Shown in pieces: positions 33,443 through 44,950 of a stretch of DNA of 64,000 nucleotides (positions within the stretch are counted from its first letter, which is position 1; each line of letters starts with the position of its first letter). Source of the stretch: Coriolopsis trogii (lineage: Eukaryota; Basidiomycota; Agaricomycetes; Polyporales; Polyporaceae); contig JAHYIO010000039.1 of the NCBI GenBank assembly GCA_020543525.1, positions 1 through 64,000 of the forward strand, given 5' to 3'. The position numbers were made by a program, and so were the translations under genes. The notes under the pieces were generated by a model. That model saw only the letters and a list, made by a program, of their open reading frames with translations, was not told the DNA's origin and searched no databases.

Positions 33443-35281
33443 CCGAGATCGGCTAGACAGATGAGTAAGTAAGTGACAGCGACTATGACAGCAAGATATA
33501 TGTTGCCCAGAAAGACAATGGATCATGATGAATAGCTAAAATGCAGCCCACATCTGGTTAAGCGACATGACTTGCCTTGAGAGGCAGGCAAGTAGTTCCA
33601 GCACATATCACAAAAGCAGGAGAGAGAAGTGGATGGAATAGAACATGAGGTGTGAAGGGGAATGGCGGCCATCTTACCTGGTCAGTAGCAATAAGCCATT
33701 CAATGATAGCCTGGCAGAAAATATCCTCTGTGTACACGATCTTTTGCTCCTTCTTAGGCAACTCTTGAAGATGCAGATTGAGTGTGGACTGTTGTTTTGT
33801 CTCTGCTTCTGCAGCTGCCTTCCTCTGGTTGACATCACTCTTGAGCTTTGACTTGAAATTGTGAGCCAATGCCTACTTATGGTAGTTGCCCTAGTGCACA
33901 AATGTCCATGTTAACATCCTGAACATCAGGAGAAAGTACAATAATATCATGACTTACTCTGTGGTGAGCATTAAGATGACGCCATAATGTTATCGTGTTG
34001 TTGATGAGTTGTGTGTTGCTGTGTGAAGAATCGACTCCGTTAGTGATAGCTACTAACTCAAAGCGGGTGTACAAGGGGACTCACAAGCATTTTATACACT
34101 TACAATGGTCCTTCAAAACTTTGACAACACCAACTGCTACAAACTGTGAACCAAAGAGGTGGTTAATGTTGAGAGTGGCCTTCGATTGCTTGGCCAAAGA
34201 CTCACTGATGTCTTGAACATCAATGTCCTTAAGAAAGCCATTGTCGTCAACGTTATCGGGAGGTAGAGGTGATCCATGAGGATGCTTTGCTGCTGGTGTG
34301 GGGTGGATGGTTTAGAATACATACTCAAGAGGAAAAAAGAGTAGAGTTGATGCATGCACCCTTCTTCACTGCAGGCTTCTTGCCTTTCGCATCCTTGTTG
34401 CTCTTAGAATCAGCATCAATGTCAATAGGTTTGTCATCTGAAATGATGGTGTTTGATGCTGCCGGAAGTTTTAGCTTCCCTAGCAGAGTACCAAATTGTG
34501 AGCAGCAATTGACAGAGGCATTGATCAAGGCTAAACTCATCTGATGTCTGTCTAGCTGGATTGAGTGGATCCTCCTCTTCTTTGTCCGCATCCTCCACAT
34601 ATGCCCTTGGTGACCATGTACTATGATTGGTGGCACTGGATTCCCATAGGAGTGGTATAGACTGTCTACTAGATGAACCCAGAGCACCAGACACTTTAGA
34701 ATAGGGAGAGAGGCAGGCAGTATGTGATGGAAAGCTAGGTGTATTCGGTGCAAGGGCAGATGGGTGTGCAGTGGCCGACAGTACAGAGACGAAAGCAGGT
34801 TGAACAGATGGACTTGGGCATCTGAAACAAACCTCGGAGAGTGCTGAGACGACTGCTTCTGAGCGGTGTTCAGTATCTGGACGGTGATGCATTGCAATCT
34901 CTGGCTCAGCAACATTATTCTCAGACGTCACCTTCACTGAGCTCTTCACGGTGCACCGGGAATGTTCACAAGGAGGGATCATGACACAGTGCAAATAGAC
35001 ATTGGGGAAAGAACAGAATATTTGACTGCATCTTCAAGCAAACTGGTTAGTATTTGGGTGTATAGGCCTACTATCTCACTCACAACTGATCACACTAAGC
35101 AGTGGGATGGACTATACATATGCACTATAGTTGACAACAGGAATATGTTATCTAATAGATGAATAGTTGGCCGCAGATGTTGCATATGCTAACAGAATCT
35201 CAATCATCAGATATACTATGAGATAGTCCACAAGCCCTGGCTTTCTGGCTTGGCTCATGGCACCGACACTAGTGAGCCAGG
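33443..35281 (-). pseudogene. hAT-A transposase, N-terminal half, in an inverted segment
   Basis: Minus strand. A Ser/Pro-rich N-terminus (34994-34325) includes KKRRIHSIQL and DAKGKKPAVKKG. Then a BED-finger-like region near 34110-33960 (HCKCIKC ... ITLWRHLNAHH), and 33869-33690 with AEAETKQQSTLNLHLQE and YTEDIFCQAIIEWLIATDQ, a block found before the catalytic domain of fungal hAT transposases. A GTAAG donor follows directly. The expected next exon (INHLKFKKMLQ) lies on the opposite strand at 38216, beyond the second LTR. Stops in the BED region make it non-functional. Confidence 0.6.
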
Positions 35282-38210
35282 TGTTATAACTGTGCCGACT
35301 CCGAGGTCCAAAGGCCGAGATTGGTGGAATGCAACCAGAGGCACGAGGGTCTGACGGCGTCCGGAGTTCGGCGGGGTGAGGACTTCGGCGAAGCTATTGG
35401 CAACGCCCTGAGTATACGCCGGTGTCCTCCATCAGGAAAAACACTTCAGCGCTAGCTGTCTCTGGGACACAGCCACTGTCCCCGGCGCATTTCAGAGCGC
35501 CACAGAGTGTCTGAGGCTGCCCCAGAGATCACCAGCGCTAGAGTGCCCATAGGGACCCAAGGAAGCAAGTGCAGAGGCACACAGGCTAGTCGATATTGGG
35601 TCTTCAATGTATATTATCATCAGATATATTATTTTGTTGTACATCTAGTACATACTAGACTGTACTAACTACAGGGAGAGTGCAAGGAGGACGAGAGAGA
35701 GAGACAACGACAACAACGACAGTGACGGAGAGAGAGAGGAAACGGAGGGATAGAGAACAAGGACGAGGACGAGGAGAGAGACAAGTTGTGTACCTTGTTG
35801 CTCTCACCGTTCTCGTCCTTGTTCTCGCCGCGAATGTGATTGACGTTGTGGCCATGCCCGCTCTCCTGCCCATGCCTATGCTCCTGGCCATGGTCTTTCC
35901 TGTAGTCCACGTCGTGGCCGTTGTCATACCCATGCCCATGCCCATGTCCATTGCTGCGGTTGAGATCCTGGCCATGGTTGCGGTCGTGATCACGGTCATG
36001 GTCGTGGTCGTGATCACAGTCGTGGGCATGGTCGTAGTCGTGTCAGTGTTGGCGTCGGTGCCCGCGCCCGTGCCTATGGCCATGTCCATCGTCATGGTCA
36101 TGGTCCTAGCACTTGTCTCGGGCGTGGTCGTAGTCCGGGTCATGAGCGTGGTGCTCGTCCCAGCCCTCGTCCTCATTTTTGTTCTGGTTATTGCCGCGGT
36201 ACTGGCCCCAACCTCCGCCCTGGCCGCTTGCCCTCGTCCTCGTCCTTGCCCTTGCCCTTGCCCTTGCCCTTGCCCTTGCCCTCACCCTCGCCCTCGCCCT
36301 CGCCCTCTCCCTCACAGTCCACCCAATGGCAAAGACGAGAAGTACGAGCCCGAGGCTGACAAGGAGTGTAAGTCACGCTCCTCGTTGGTCTCGGCCTCGT
36401 GCTCCTCTGTGCCGTGCTCCTCGTCCTCGCATCCTTGCATTCTTGCCCTAACCCTCTTCCGAGCCATGTCATGGTCCGAGTGGTGGCAGTGGTCGAGGAT
36501 CCTCCCTGCCGCATTTGCAGCCCGGGTGTGGCGGTTATTGGTCACCGCCAAAGTGGTGGTTGGAGGGAGGGTGCGAGAGTGAGAGCAGAGCAAAGAGAGG
36601 GAGAGGGAGAGCGGAGAGAATGAGAGTGAGAGAGGAGAGGGCCAGGCGAGGAGAGTGAGAGACAAGGGAAGGAGTGAGAGACGAGTGGCAGAGGACAAGG
36701 GAAGGAGTGAGAGACGAGTGGCAGAGGACAAGTATGAAGCGCCCACTCAACGGGGCCACGTGATGGGCAGCAGGGCGCTTTGTACTTGCCTTGCTGGTGG
36801 CTCACCCTCCTCTCACTCTCTTGTCTCTCGCTGTCTCGCTTTCTTGCCCTCCCCATCTCGCTTTCTCGCCCTCTCCGTCTCGCTGTCTCAGCCTCTCTCG
36901 GGGCCTCTCTCTCATCGGCCTCTCTCTCATTGGCCTCTCTCTTGTCGGCCTCTCTCTAGTTGGCCTCTCTCTTGTTGCCCTCGCTCTCAGCCTCCCTCTC
37001 ATTGCTCCTCTCAGCCTTGCTCTTGCTCCCCTCGCCCAGCTTGGTCTTGTCTCCCTCTCTGGTAAGTACCAACATTGTTCCTCCTGCTCCCATCCCCATC
37101 CTTTACATTTTAAGCCTGTGTTCCGACACTGAAGTGTACACATGCTGACTTCTCCCATTTCATCAGCACTCCCTCCAAGGTTGCACCCATGTCCCACACC
37201 TTGCAGTTAGCCTGGTAACCGCGCCACCGTCGCTCACCTCGTTTCTATCATTGACGACGACAAATAGGAGGTCCCGTTCAGCTCACAGGCAGCCAACACC
37301 TTCATCTCAATGCAGCTCACTCCTCTTGCTCCTCTTGCTCCTCACTCTCTCTCCTCTCTCTCTCTGCTTGTGTTTGTAATATATATGACTATCATATAGT
37401 TGCTATATACACTCTTAATTGAATCAATTGTTGTTTGTGCTATACATATGTGTGATAGCTAGTAAGAGCACTGAAAAGCCTATCTAAATGTAGCCAACTC
37501 TGGATGGCTTTGATTGAACTTCGAAAAACTCTGGGATGCTCTCAGAGTCTCTGAGAGACAATCTACCTGGGATACCTTGGCCTCAGAGCGGCTCTGGCTG
37601 TCTCTGATGTCTCTGGGTCTCTGGATGCTCTGAGGCACTCTGGGGCACTCTGGGGCACTCTCAGGGCACCTCAGAGCTGTACAGTGCCACTCAGCGCTAC
37701 ACGGGTTTTTTCTGATGTCGACTTGCAAGAGAAGGCGGAAAACGCGGAAACCGGGAGGAGCAGAAGTACAAAGTCCGACTTCGAGTTGGACAACGAGAGG
37801 ACGAGGTAGAAGGATGAGCAATGTTCTAAGTAACAACCAGAGTTTGGAGTCCGGAGGTCGGGGTCAGAGGTCGGGCGTGGATTTAGAGAAGAACACGTAG
37901 AATTCAGGGGGTAACGAGATATCCGAACTGAGGTACAAGTCTACTGCTACCGAACCTTATATAGTCGGAACTCCAGCCAAGGTCTTGGTGAAATCAGTGT
38001 AAGTAGACCGGGAGTCCGATCAGGAATCGGAGTAGATCAAAGTCTGTTGTTCGTAACCTGATCGGACTGATTGGAGTATAGTAACAATTATAAATGCGAT
38101 GGGACCTATCAAAAAGAGATGGGACTAAGGTATTAGACATAAAAGGTTAGCGCGGTCAGATATTGGGGTTCGGGTTTGGGGTTTGGGTCCGGTCGGCACG
38201 GGACCTAACA
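35282..38210 (-). mobile_element. Solo LTR-A (minus orientation), split by TE-N1
   Basis: 35282-35429 is the reversed 3' end and 37718-38210 the rest; without the insert it is about 640 bp, matching 32804-33442. Outer flanks are ccagg (left) and ctcag (right). ccagg is the reverse complement of cctgg beside the other LTR. ctcag differs by one base from the reverse complement of ccgag there. Confidence 0.85.
35430..37717. mobile_element. TE-N1 copy 1: non-autonomous TIR element in LTR-A
   Basis: 2288 bp starting CATCAGGAAAAAC and ending GTTTTTTCTGATG, inserted in the minus LTR-A at gtcctc^gac with an apparent 2-bp duplication (TC). Both termini continue with CTTCAGCGCT / AGCGCTGAGTGG-type inverted sequence. 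Subterminal regions are full of CTCAGAG and CTCTGGG words. The interior is low complexity: a His/Asp-rich minus-strand tract (about 35800-36180), CCTTGC hexamers (36237-36290), and CT-rich blocks. No transposase. A second copy at 50065-52024 is nearly identical over 37040-37690. Confidence 0.75.
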
Positions 38211-38476
38211 CTCAGCCATCAACCATCTGAAATTTAAGAAAATGCTTCAAGTGGCTGCTGCTGTGACTGATGGGGTCAAAATCCCAACCTGGAAGGCTGC
38301 CTGTGCCCAGGTTATCAAGATGTTCAACCGTGAGATGACAGGCCTGGAGAAGCAGTTTAAGGTCTACCATCTGTATGTGTATAACCGTTGGCTTGGAGCA
38401 TCACCTCACACGCACTAAAGTCAGACAGACAGAGAAGATTGGGAGGGTTAGTCTGACTTGTGATGCGTGGCTAGGG
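38211..38476 (+). pseudogene. hAT-A transposase, exon after the LTR
   Basis: The frame reads INHLKFKKMLQVAAAVTDG, then PTWKAACAQVIKMFNREM and FKVYHLYVY. After stops and a frameshift come GRVSLTCDAWLA, the hAT block carrying the first catalytic Asp (SLTCDAW). Sequence CTCAG directly after the LTR at 38211-38215 would serve as splice acceptor. The gene is cut at 38476 by hAT-B. Confidence 0.6.
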
Positions 38477-38819
38477 CATGGCATGGGTCGGGTAAACCCG
38501 TGACAGGTACAGGTATATACCCATGAGGGTGCGGGTACAGGTCAAGAAGGTGGTGACCCGCAGAAAACCCGTACCTGCAGATGGGTCCATGGGTACCCAT
38601 GAGAGCCTGTACTCAACATCTTGCAGGCACTTCAGATGTCGTAGGCCTAGCTTACTAGTGAATACCAGTAAGGAAGGTTTCTTGTAAATTACATGAGCTG
38701 TGCAACAGTCATTTTGCGACTCATTGGTGACACGACACTTGCTGCTTGATATGCCCCTCCCCCATTCCAACTGATACCACATTTCCTCGGACCACAGTCA
38801 TTGCATGTCATCGAGAAAA

Positions 38820-41800
38820 GCTCAGGTTAGCAAGAAGGTGCCTCCAACTCAGTCCCGCAAACGCACTGCTCCAGACAATACTGGGGAGGACAATGCCCCA
38901 AAGAAGAGGAGGACCCGTTCTGGTGCCAGTCAAAAAGGTGAATCTCACATTTTGAGTCTATAGCATCCATTGCCACAGGTCACCTAGCGGTGCCCAAAAA
39001 GTCTGATACTCAATAGCTCAATTTCACTTCACAGAGTCTGTTAAGACCATAAGGGAGATGCAGACAGTGACGGCAACATCAAGATTATAGGTAGGCACTC
39101 TGGTGGCCTGATATATCCTGTTGAGATACCTTCTGACGCCTCTACTCCCATTCAGAGATCACTGGCGGAGCAAAAGGGTAAGATTCCACTGCTGCTAGTA
39201 GTGTGGAGTTGGATAACAGTCAACGGGGTATGGGAAAGAGAGGAAGCAGGATGGCTGTCAGTGCATTAGATGAGACACTAGAGCAGGAACTTGGTATGTT
39301 ATTATTTCTTCTTGACAGCCTCAATGCTCACATGATTCGTGCTATACCAGAACGGCTCTGCAAGCGATTGTCTGCGCCTGTTTATGGTCTGTACAGCACA
39401 GAAGTGAAAGCCGAAGTTATCAACAGAGAAGTCTGTCATACCTTCAAGTGCTTGAAGTGCAACCACCTGGTGCAACATTTCTTGACAACATCTGACTGCA
39501 GTTCAATGAGCAACTTGTGGAAGCATGGCTTCGCATGCTGGGGTGCCAAAGTTATGGGGAATATCAAGTCAGCACCCAACCTCAGCAATGCCCAAAAGGC
39601 TGCCAAGGGCTTCCTCAAGGACAGCAAGATCACTAGCTTCTTTTCTGTCAAGGAAGTAGTCATGTACTCCCACCAGCCGCTCTCCCATGCAGAGATCTGG
39701 TTAGTAGGCCACATGTTTACTCTAGCACATGCTTCTGGACTAACCGACACTCACAGTATGTGGATTGTCCGATGGGTGTGTGAGAGTTTGCGCCCATTCA
39801 AGATTGTTGATGACTATGGATTGAAGGTGCTGATGATCACTGGCCGCCCAGGCTTCCAGCTTCCATCTCCATCCACAGTGTCTTGTGACGTCAAGGCTGT
39901 CTTCCTACAAACAAAAAAAAGATTGGTAAGATGCTCTGAGTAAGTGTTATCACTGCGCACTCGACAATATCATATTGACAACCCACCATAGGAAATTCTA
40001 GCACAGCTCAGCTTTGCAACCAATGTATGAACATCTCCCAATCATAGAGCATACATGGTAGTGACTGTGCACTGGGAGATGCATGGTAAGTGCCATGAAT
40101 GCTTCTCGACATTGTTGAAGTAGCAACTGTATGTAACTATGCCTCTTATCATACCACCATAACAATACTAACTTGCGGTTGTCTGCTAGTCTTACACAGG
40201 CGCAAACCTGGCTGCGGCGTTTGTCTCAATCTTGAAAGACTATGAGATAGAGGTCAAGGTGAGATATTGTGCATGAAGTGGCATATTGAGGTGACATACT
40301 GATATTTATCCTGCCACAACATAGGTACTCGGCATCAGATGCGACAACACCTCAAATAATGACACAATGATAGACATGATGGAGTTTAATCTTGAGGACT
40401 TCAATGGCATGGCATGCCGTGTTTGCTGCTTTGACCATGTACTTAATCTTGTTGTGAAGAGTTTGACATGCCTTTTTGATGTCAAGCCAAAGTCTGATGC
40501 AAAGGTCACAAAGCTCTGATAGAGAAGAACTTCTCACAGTGCTTCAGGTATACTATGAGAGCAGCAAAGAGAATGACGACAATGAGGAGGGTTGGGTGAT
40601 GAATTAGACGATCTATCAGATGAGGAGCTACAAGAGCTTCAGGATGGGATCTGACCGGTGAAAATGGTTATCGCAAAGGTGTGTGAGTCGTGATGTGTCA
40701 TTGTTGTATATTAATTGACTCACATGATTATGTCCTCTTAATTTTTTCTCCCGCATGCATACAGCTTTGAAAGCTCACCTTCAAGATTGTGAACTCCACT
40801 ACCCTCCTAGCACCTCTATGGCACGTGATTTGTAAGGAACTTGGACTAAATAAGCAGATGATCACATGTGATGTTTGTACCTCATGGAACTTCACGCGCA
40901 ACATGCTCGTTGTTGCACTGTTGTACAAGAAAGCTGTCAAGCGCATCTGTGGTGACCCAGACAACAACCTCGGAGACTTTCAGCTAAATGCAAGCAAGTG
41001 GAAGATTGCAGAGAAGCTTAGCAAGATGCTGAAGGTATGTTGGTTGACATGCTCAATGGTTGACAAGCATGAGATACTTAAACTCTATTTAGTATGCTGT
41101 TCCCAGCTCCTCAGCTTGTCATGGAGTTCTTCTCTTGTCATGACACAACCATAGCATCTGTTGTCCCCTCGATGGAACACATCCACTCAGTCCTTGCCAA
41201 TCCTAGCAAGACTACATACACATCTCTAGACATATGTGTCGCCCCCAAGCATGCTGAGAAGACTCTGGATCGATACTATAACTTGACAGACATCCCCCAG
41301 ATGTACCACAAGTCCATGAGTGCATTTACTCTGTTCTGGTCTATATATACGTTGACCGACTCACAACGGGTCTGCTATGGTTCCCCAGTCTTGCATCCAG
41401 CATTCAAGCTGTCATACTTTAAGAAACCATTGAACTACACATGCTCCTTCATCAACAATGCACAAGACCTTGTATAAGAGGAGTATACACAAAGTATGCC
41501 TCACAAGCCTCTCTTGATGGCTCTGACAATGAGCAGCATCCCATTGTGACTAAACAACCTGTGGTATGTCACACTTATTCCCTTGAAGCTCTTTGCAAGT
41601 GACTGACATTCATATCTACACAGCACACTAAATAGGGCCATAAATCCGTTTGACAACGTCGCAACCTTGCATCTTCAGAGTTCCTCCTCACATACTCATT
41701 CTATATTGGACGAGCTTGACCATTATTTGAGAGCTGACACTAATGACTCTGTGAAAGATCCCATCACCTGGTAGCACTATCACCGTGACATTTATCCACA

Positions 41801-42150
41801 CCTATCGAGGATGGCACTTGATTATCTTACAATACTGTGTGAGTTATCCTCTCTTTGGCCTCAGGGCATCCGAACATGGCTCACATTTTATGCACTATAG
41901 CTACCTCCATTGAACCAGAGCGCAATTTCAGCTGTGGCTATCTCCTCCTTGTACACATATGCAGTGTGCTTAGTCTAGCATCCACTCATGCAGTTTTCTG
42001 TCTTGGACAGTAGAACCTCGAAGGCTTTATCAAAGATATTGACCTCACATATGCTGCCAAGCTTGCGGAGATTAATAGAGACAAGTCTGACGGTGAGCTC
42101 GAGGACCCATGGGCCGGTAATAATGGATTATCCAATGATAATTTGGAGTA
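38820..42150 (+). pseudogene. hAT-B transposase, decayed
   Basis: The likely start is near 38809-38820 (MSSRKAQVSKKVPPTQSRKR), a basic N-terminus split by introns. The BED finger is at about 39440-39540 (TFKCLKCNHLVQHF ... MSNLWKHGF). IVRWVCESLRPFKIVDDYGL and TGRPGFQLPSP lie at 39760-39870. First Asp region near 40018: LSFATNV, stop, TSPNHRAYMVV (the usual DAW is changed and the Trp codon is TGA). GANLAAAFVSILKDYEIEV at 40200. Second Asp region: LGIRCDNTSNNDTMID, DHVLNLVVKSL at 40330-40460. CTSWNFTRNMLVVALLYKKA at 40890. PSMEHIHSVLA and LDRYYNLTD at 41170-41290, then HPAFKLSYF. A dimerisation-domain remnant runs to 42148. Non-functional. Confidence 0.75.
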
Positions 42151-42299
42151 GCCTTATGTCATGTATCTCGTCGCACCAACATGAATTTGTCCTAGTGTGC
42201 ATCATGGTGATTTTGTCTATCCACGTGTATATGTTAAATCATTATCATCAATTACGCTGCTTTGTGACTTTGCTAGCAAGTATATAAGGCTGTGAATGG

Positions 42300-42940
42300 A
42301 AGTTTCTGGATGTTCATGTCGACATCATTCCTATACCTACTAGTATGATGACACCTCCAGCTGATAGTCCTCCCTCTCCAGACTCACCAGACAGTCTGCC
42401 CTCTCTCATCTCTAACTTCCCTGATATGGATGAAGTCTCATCCGACCAGCTGGTGCTGAGTAACCAGCCTACCACCATGCTAGTTGCTCTATACTTCGTC
42501 TCCGACACATGGACTGGGGGCCTGCCTGCTGATGCAAATTCATACTCAGTGCAGTTACTTGTTGTGACAACCAGATCTTGTATGACAATATCAGTATGTC
42601 AAATATTCTGAATGTGCAGTACAAAGTAACTGAGAATCTACCAGATCTCACTCCCCACAACATTGAATGAGGCCAAGTCCTGGCATATCCTTGCTCAGGG
42701 ACATCTTCAATCTACAGTCAATCGACTTTTAGGTCATCAGCAAGTGAACCTGCAAACTCTTATGAAGATTTACGTCTACTTTGGCTGGCCAGTAACATCA
42801 GTCTCAGTTGAGCGTGCAGTTTACAAGGGCAACCATTAGATACACTTCATTAGGTATGTCTGCGAAGTTGCAGAAGCCTACGGGGAGTTGTCGGGTGAGG
42901 AACAGTTCCATAGAATTATTAGGTAGGCCCAACGTTATTT
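42300..42940 (+). pseudogene. Second hAT-like C-terminal fragment
   Basis: A Pro/Ser/Asp-rich open frame (42345-42611) is followed by frame-shifted sequence with LNEAKSWHILAQGH and YFGWPVTSVSVERAVYKG near 42780-42830, reminiscent of the TSxxxERxFSxG block of the hAT dimerisation domain. It may come from hAT-A or from a third element. Stops are present. Confidence 0.4.
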
Positions 42941-43417
42941 GCTAGTACGTCGCATCTCTGTGCTGTCACTTACACTCTTATATGTCTGATACACCTCTGT
43001 AACACCTCTGTAGACAGAGATATTCATCCATTAGATGTTAGAGTGTAGTGGAACTCTTGCAGGTCTACAGTGATACTAGCTGGGTAGTAGTAGGTGCTTG
43101 CTGTCCCCTCTTCCACACACTGGTTACTCTGTATGTTTATATGGCGGAGCACCATGACCCGCTCAAGCATATCCATACACATACAGGACAAGTTTGTCTT
43201 AGACATTGAAGCCTAATGAGACAGGCCCAATCGCATTCCCTGCATGAATAAGCGCCATGCATAGATACACATCTTCATCTGCCTACCCGTCTGTCTACCC
43301 ATTCGTTAACCCATACCCACATACCCACACATACCTGTACCCGCAACTTATTAGTACAAACCTGCATGAGTATGGGTTGGGTCTGCCTTCAAATACCTGT
43401 ACCCAACCTGTGCCATA

Positions 43418-43537
43418 CTCAGTGTGGGAGCAAAGGACAAAAGGAAGTCCAAATAAGACAACTATGGGTACTAGTGATTGGAAAAGAAAATGATAGAGTC
43501 CAGGAGATCTGCGGTTATAACACATACTAGTACAATG
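43418..43537 (-). repeat. LTR-E fragment, inverted
   Basis: About 105 bp (GGAGCAAAGGACAAAAGGAA ...) is the reverse complement of 44616-44722 inside LTR-E, with a handful of mismatches. It sits just left of LTR-D copy 2. Confidence 0.6.
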
Positions 43538-44590
43538 TGTTATATCCTATGCTCTCCAGCCATATTACTCCATTCTCTGAACTCCAAATCCCAATTGGCA
43601 TATGCCTCTGACCATATATCATGACATTGAATCCCATCCATTGTTAGGTAGTTCTATCACACAGTTACCATCAGTTCATCATGCAATGAATATCACAGAC
43701 TTGATCAATCTCTGTACTCTGTTGGATTTCCATCATCTCCATAATGGCTCAGCACTAAGACTTAGTTACACCTAGTGCTATATAAGTCTGGTAGCACTAC
43801 TGTTTGTACTTTAGTTCAGATATCTCATTATACTTGCCATAATCCAGTATTCTTTCTATCTCTGCACTGTGGACTGTCCTTCAAAGTCCAGTTGTCTCAG
43901 AAAACTGCTTGCACTCTAAATTCATCCTTCTGGCATTAGATTTATATCTAGCATCTGTCATGAATCTTTTATTTCCATTATTCTTTTGTCTGTGCTTCTA
44001 CTATTGTTCCAGTGCTCTTATGCACACCTATAACCTATTGTCCCTAGCACTTATTATTCTCCATATATAAGTAGTAGACACTCACTATCTGGAGACTTCT
44101 GTTTTGACCTCTTATCTCCAGGTGAGCCTTGCTGTATTTTCGTTCACTTACATTCTCTTAATACAACTTGTCTCCAGCCCTGTGTGTTGAGCCTTGCTCC
44201 ACTCTCGCTGCACAAGACTCGTCTCTTACCCTTGCTCGACTTGTTGGATTCCCTTCTCGTCTTGCTTGACCACAGGTTGCAACACTGTGTGTTGAGCCTT
44301 GCTCCACTCTTGCTGCACAAGACTCATACTCTCACCCTTGCTTAATGTCTCAGTCTCCTTCCACATCTTGCTTGACTATAGCTTGCAATAGCATTGTACT
44401 CTATACCTGTCTAAGTCTTTGACCTCCAGTCTCTATACTCTATACTCTGGCAGTCCTTGCCTTGTAAATTGAGTACACACGGTGTTTCCTCAGAGTGTTG
44501 CTAATAGCTTTGCCAAAGTCCTCAATCCCATCAGTTCTGGACATTTGTACTCCAGCCACCTTCATTGTTTTGCCCAGCATGTCTTTAACA
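43538..44590 (+). mobile_element. LTR-D copy 2 with a nested LTR-B
   Basis: Starts TGTTATATCC and ends GTCTTTAACA. It contains CTATATAAGTCTGGTAGCACT (promoter-like) and GTGTTGCTAATAGCTTTGCC. At about 43961-44390 an LTR-B-like block (TGTCATGAATC ... CTTGCAATA) interrupts it between copies of the word AGCAT. LTR-D copy 1 lacks this block. Confidence 0.6.
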
Positions 44591-44591
44591 A

Positions 44592-44950
44592 TGTTGTCAT
44601 GGGCACACAGAATGGGGAGTATTATGACCACAGGTCTCTAGGACTCTATCATTTTCTTTTCCAATTACTAGTACCCATAGTTATCTTATTTGGACTTCCT
44701 TTTGTCCTTTGCTCCCGCACTAAGCACTATTGTTTTTTCTAGTATATAAAACTATGTGCACTACCTGGGGACACCAGTTTCAACCTCTTGTCCCCAGGTA
44801 AGCCCCTCTATATTTTGCTCTATAGATACTTTGCTCAATATACTTGTCCCCAGCCTGTTTGTTGAGCCCTTGCTCTGCCTTGCTGCACAAGGTCTCATCT
44901 CTCTTTTATACCCCTGCTCATCTTGTTTGACTTCTGTGCCTATCTTAACA
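44592..44950 (+). mobile_element. LTR-E, probable 5' LTR of gypsy-3
   Basis: 359 bp from TGTTGTCATGG to GCCTATCTTAACA, with TATATAAAAC near 44743. It is followed by gypsy-3 internal sequence. Its 3' portion (GTCCCCAGGTAAG ... TTGCTGCACAAG) is related to LTR-B. Confidence 0.5.

Larger units (their letters stand above)
38477..43417 (+). mobile_element. hAT-B element with inverted ends and GGGTAC-type subterminal repeats
   Basis: The left end CATGGCATGGGTCGGGTA and the right end read inward, TATGGCACAGGTTGGGTA, match at 14 of 18. Both sides are rich in GGGTA/TACCC words (38490-38610 and 43300-43410), as expected for hAT subterminal repeats. No clean 8-bp TSD is visible. It appears inserted into the hAT-A transposase. 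Confidence 0.6.

Noticed and set aside
35680..36582. 300-codon plus-strand frame with runs of Val/Met/Pro (possible membrane protein)
   Set aside because: Low-complexity readthrough of simple repeats inside non-autonomous TE-N1; the frame is not kept in copy 2.
37200..37330. Possible captured host gene exon in TE-N1 (after a GTAAGT donor)
   Set aside because: A short frame (SIIDDDK, then stop) resembles no protein convincingly; present in both TE-N1 copies but with no conserved start or end.
38477..43417. 8-bp target duplication of hAT-B
   Set aside because: Left flank ggctaggg and right flank ctcagtgt do not match; no TSD is claimed.
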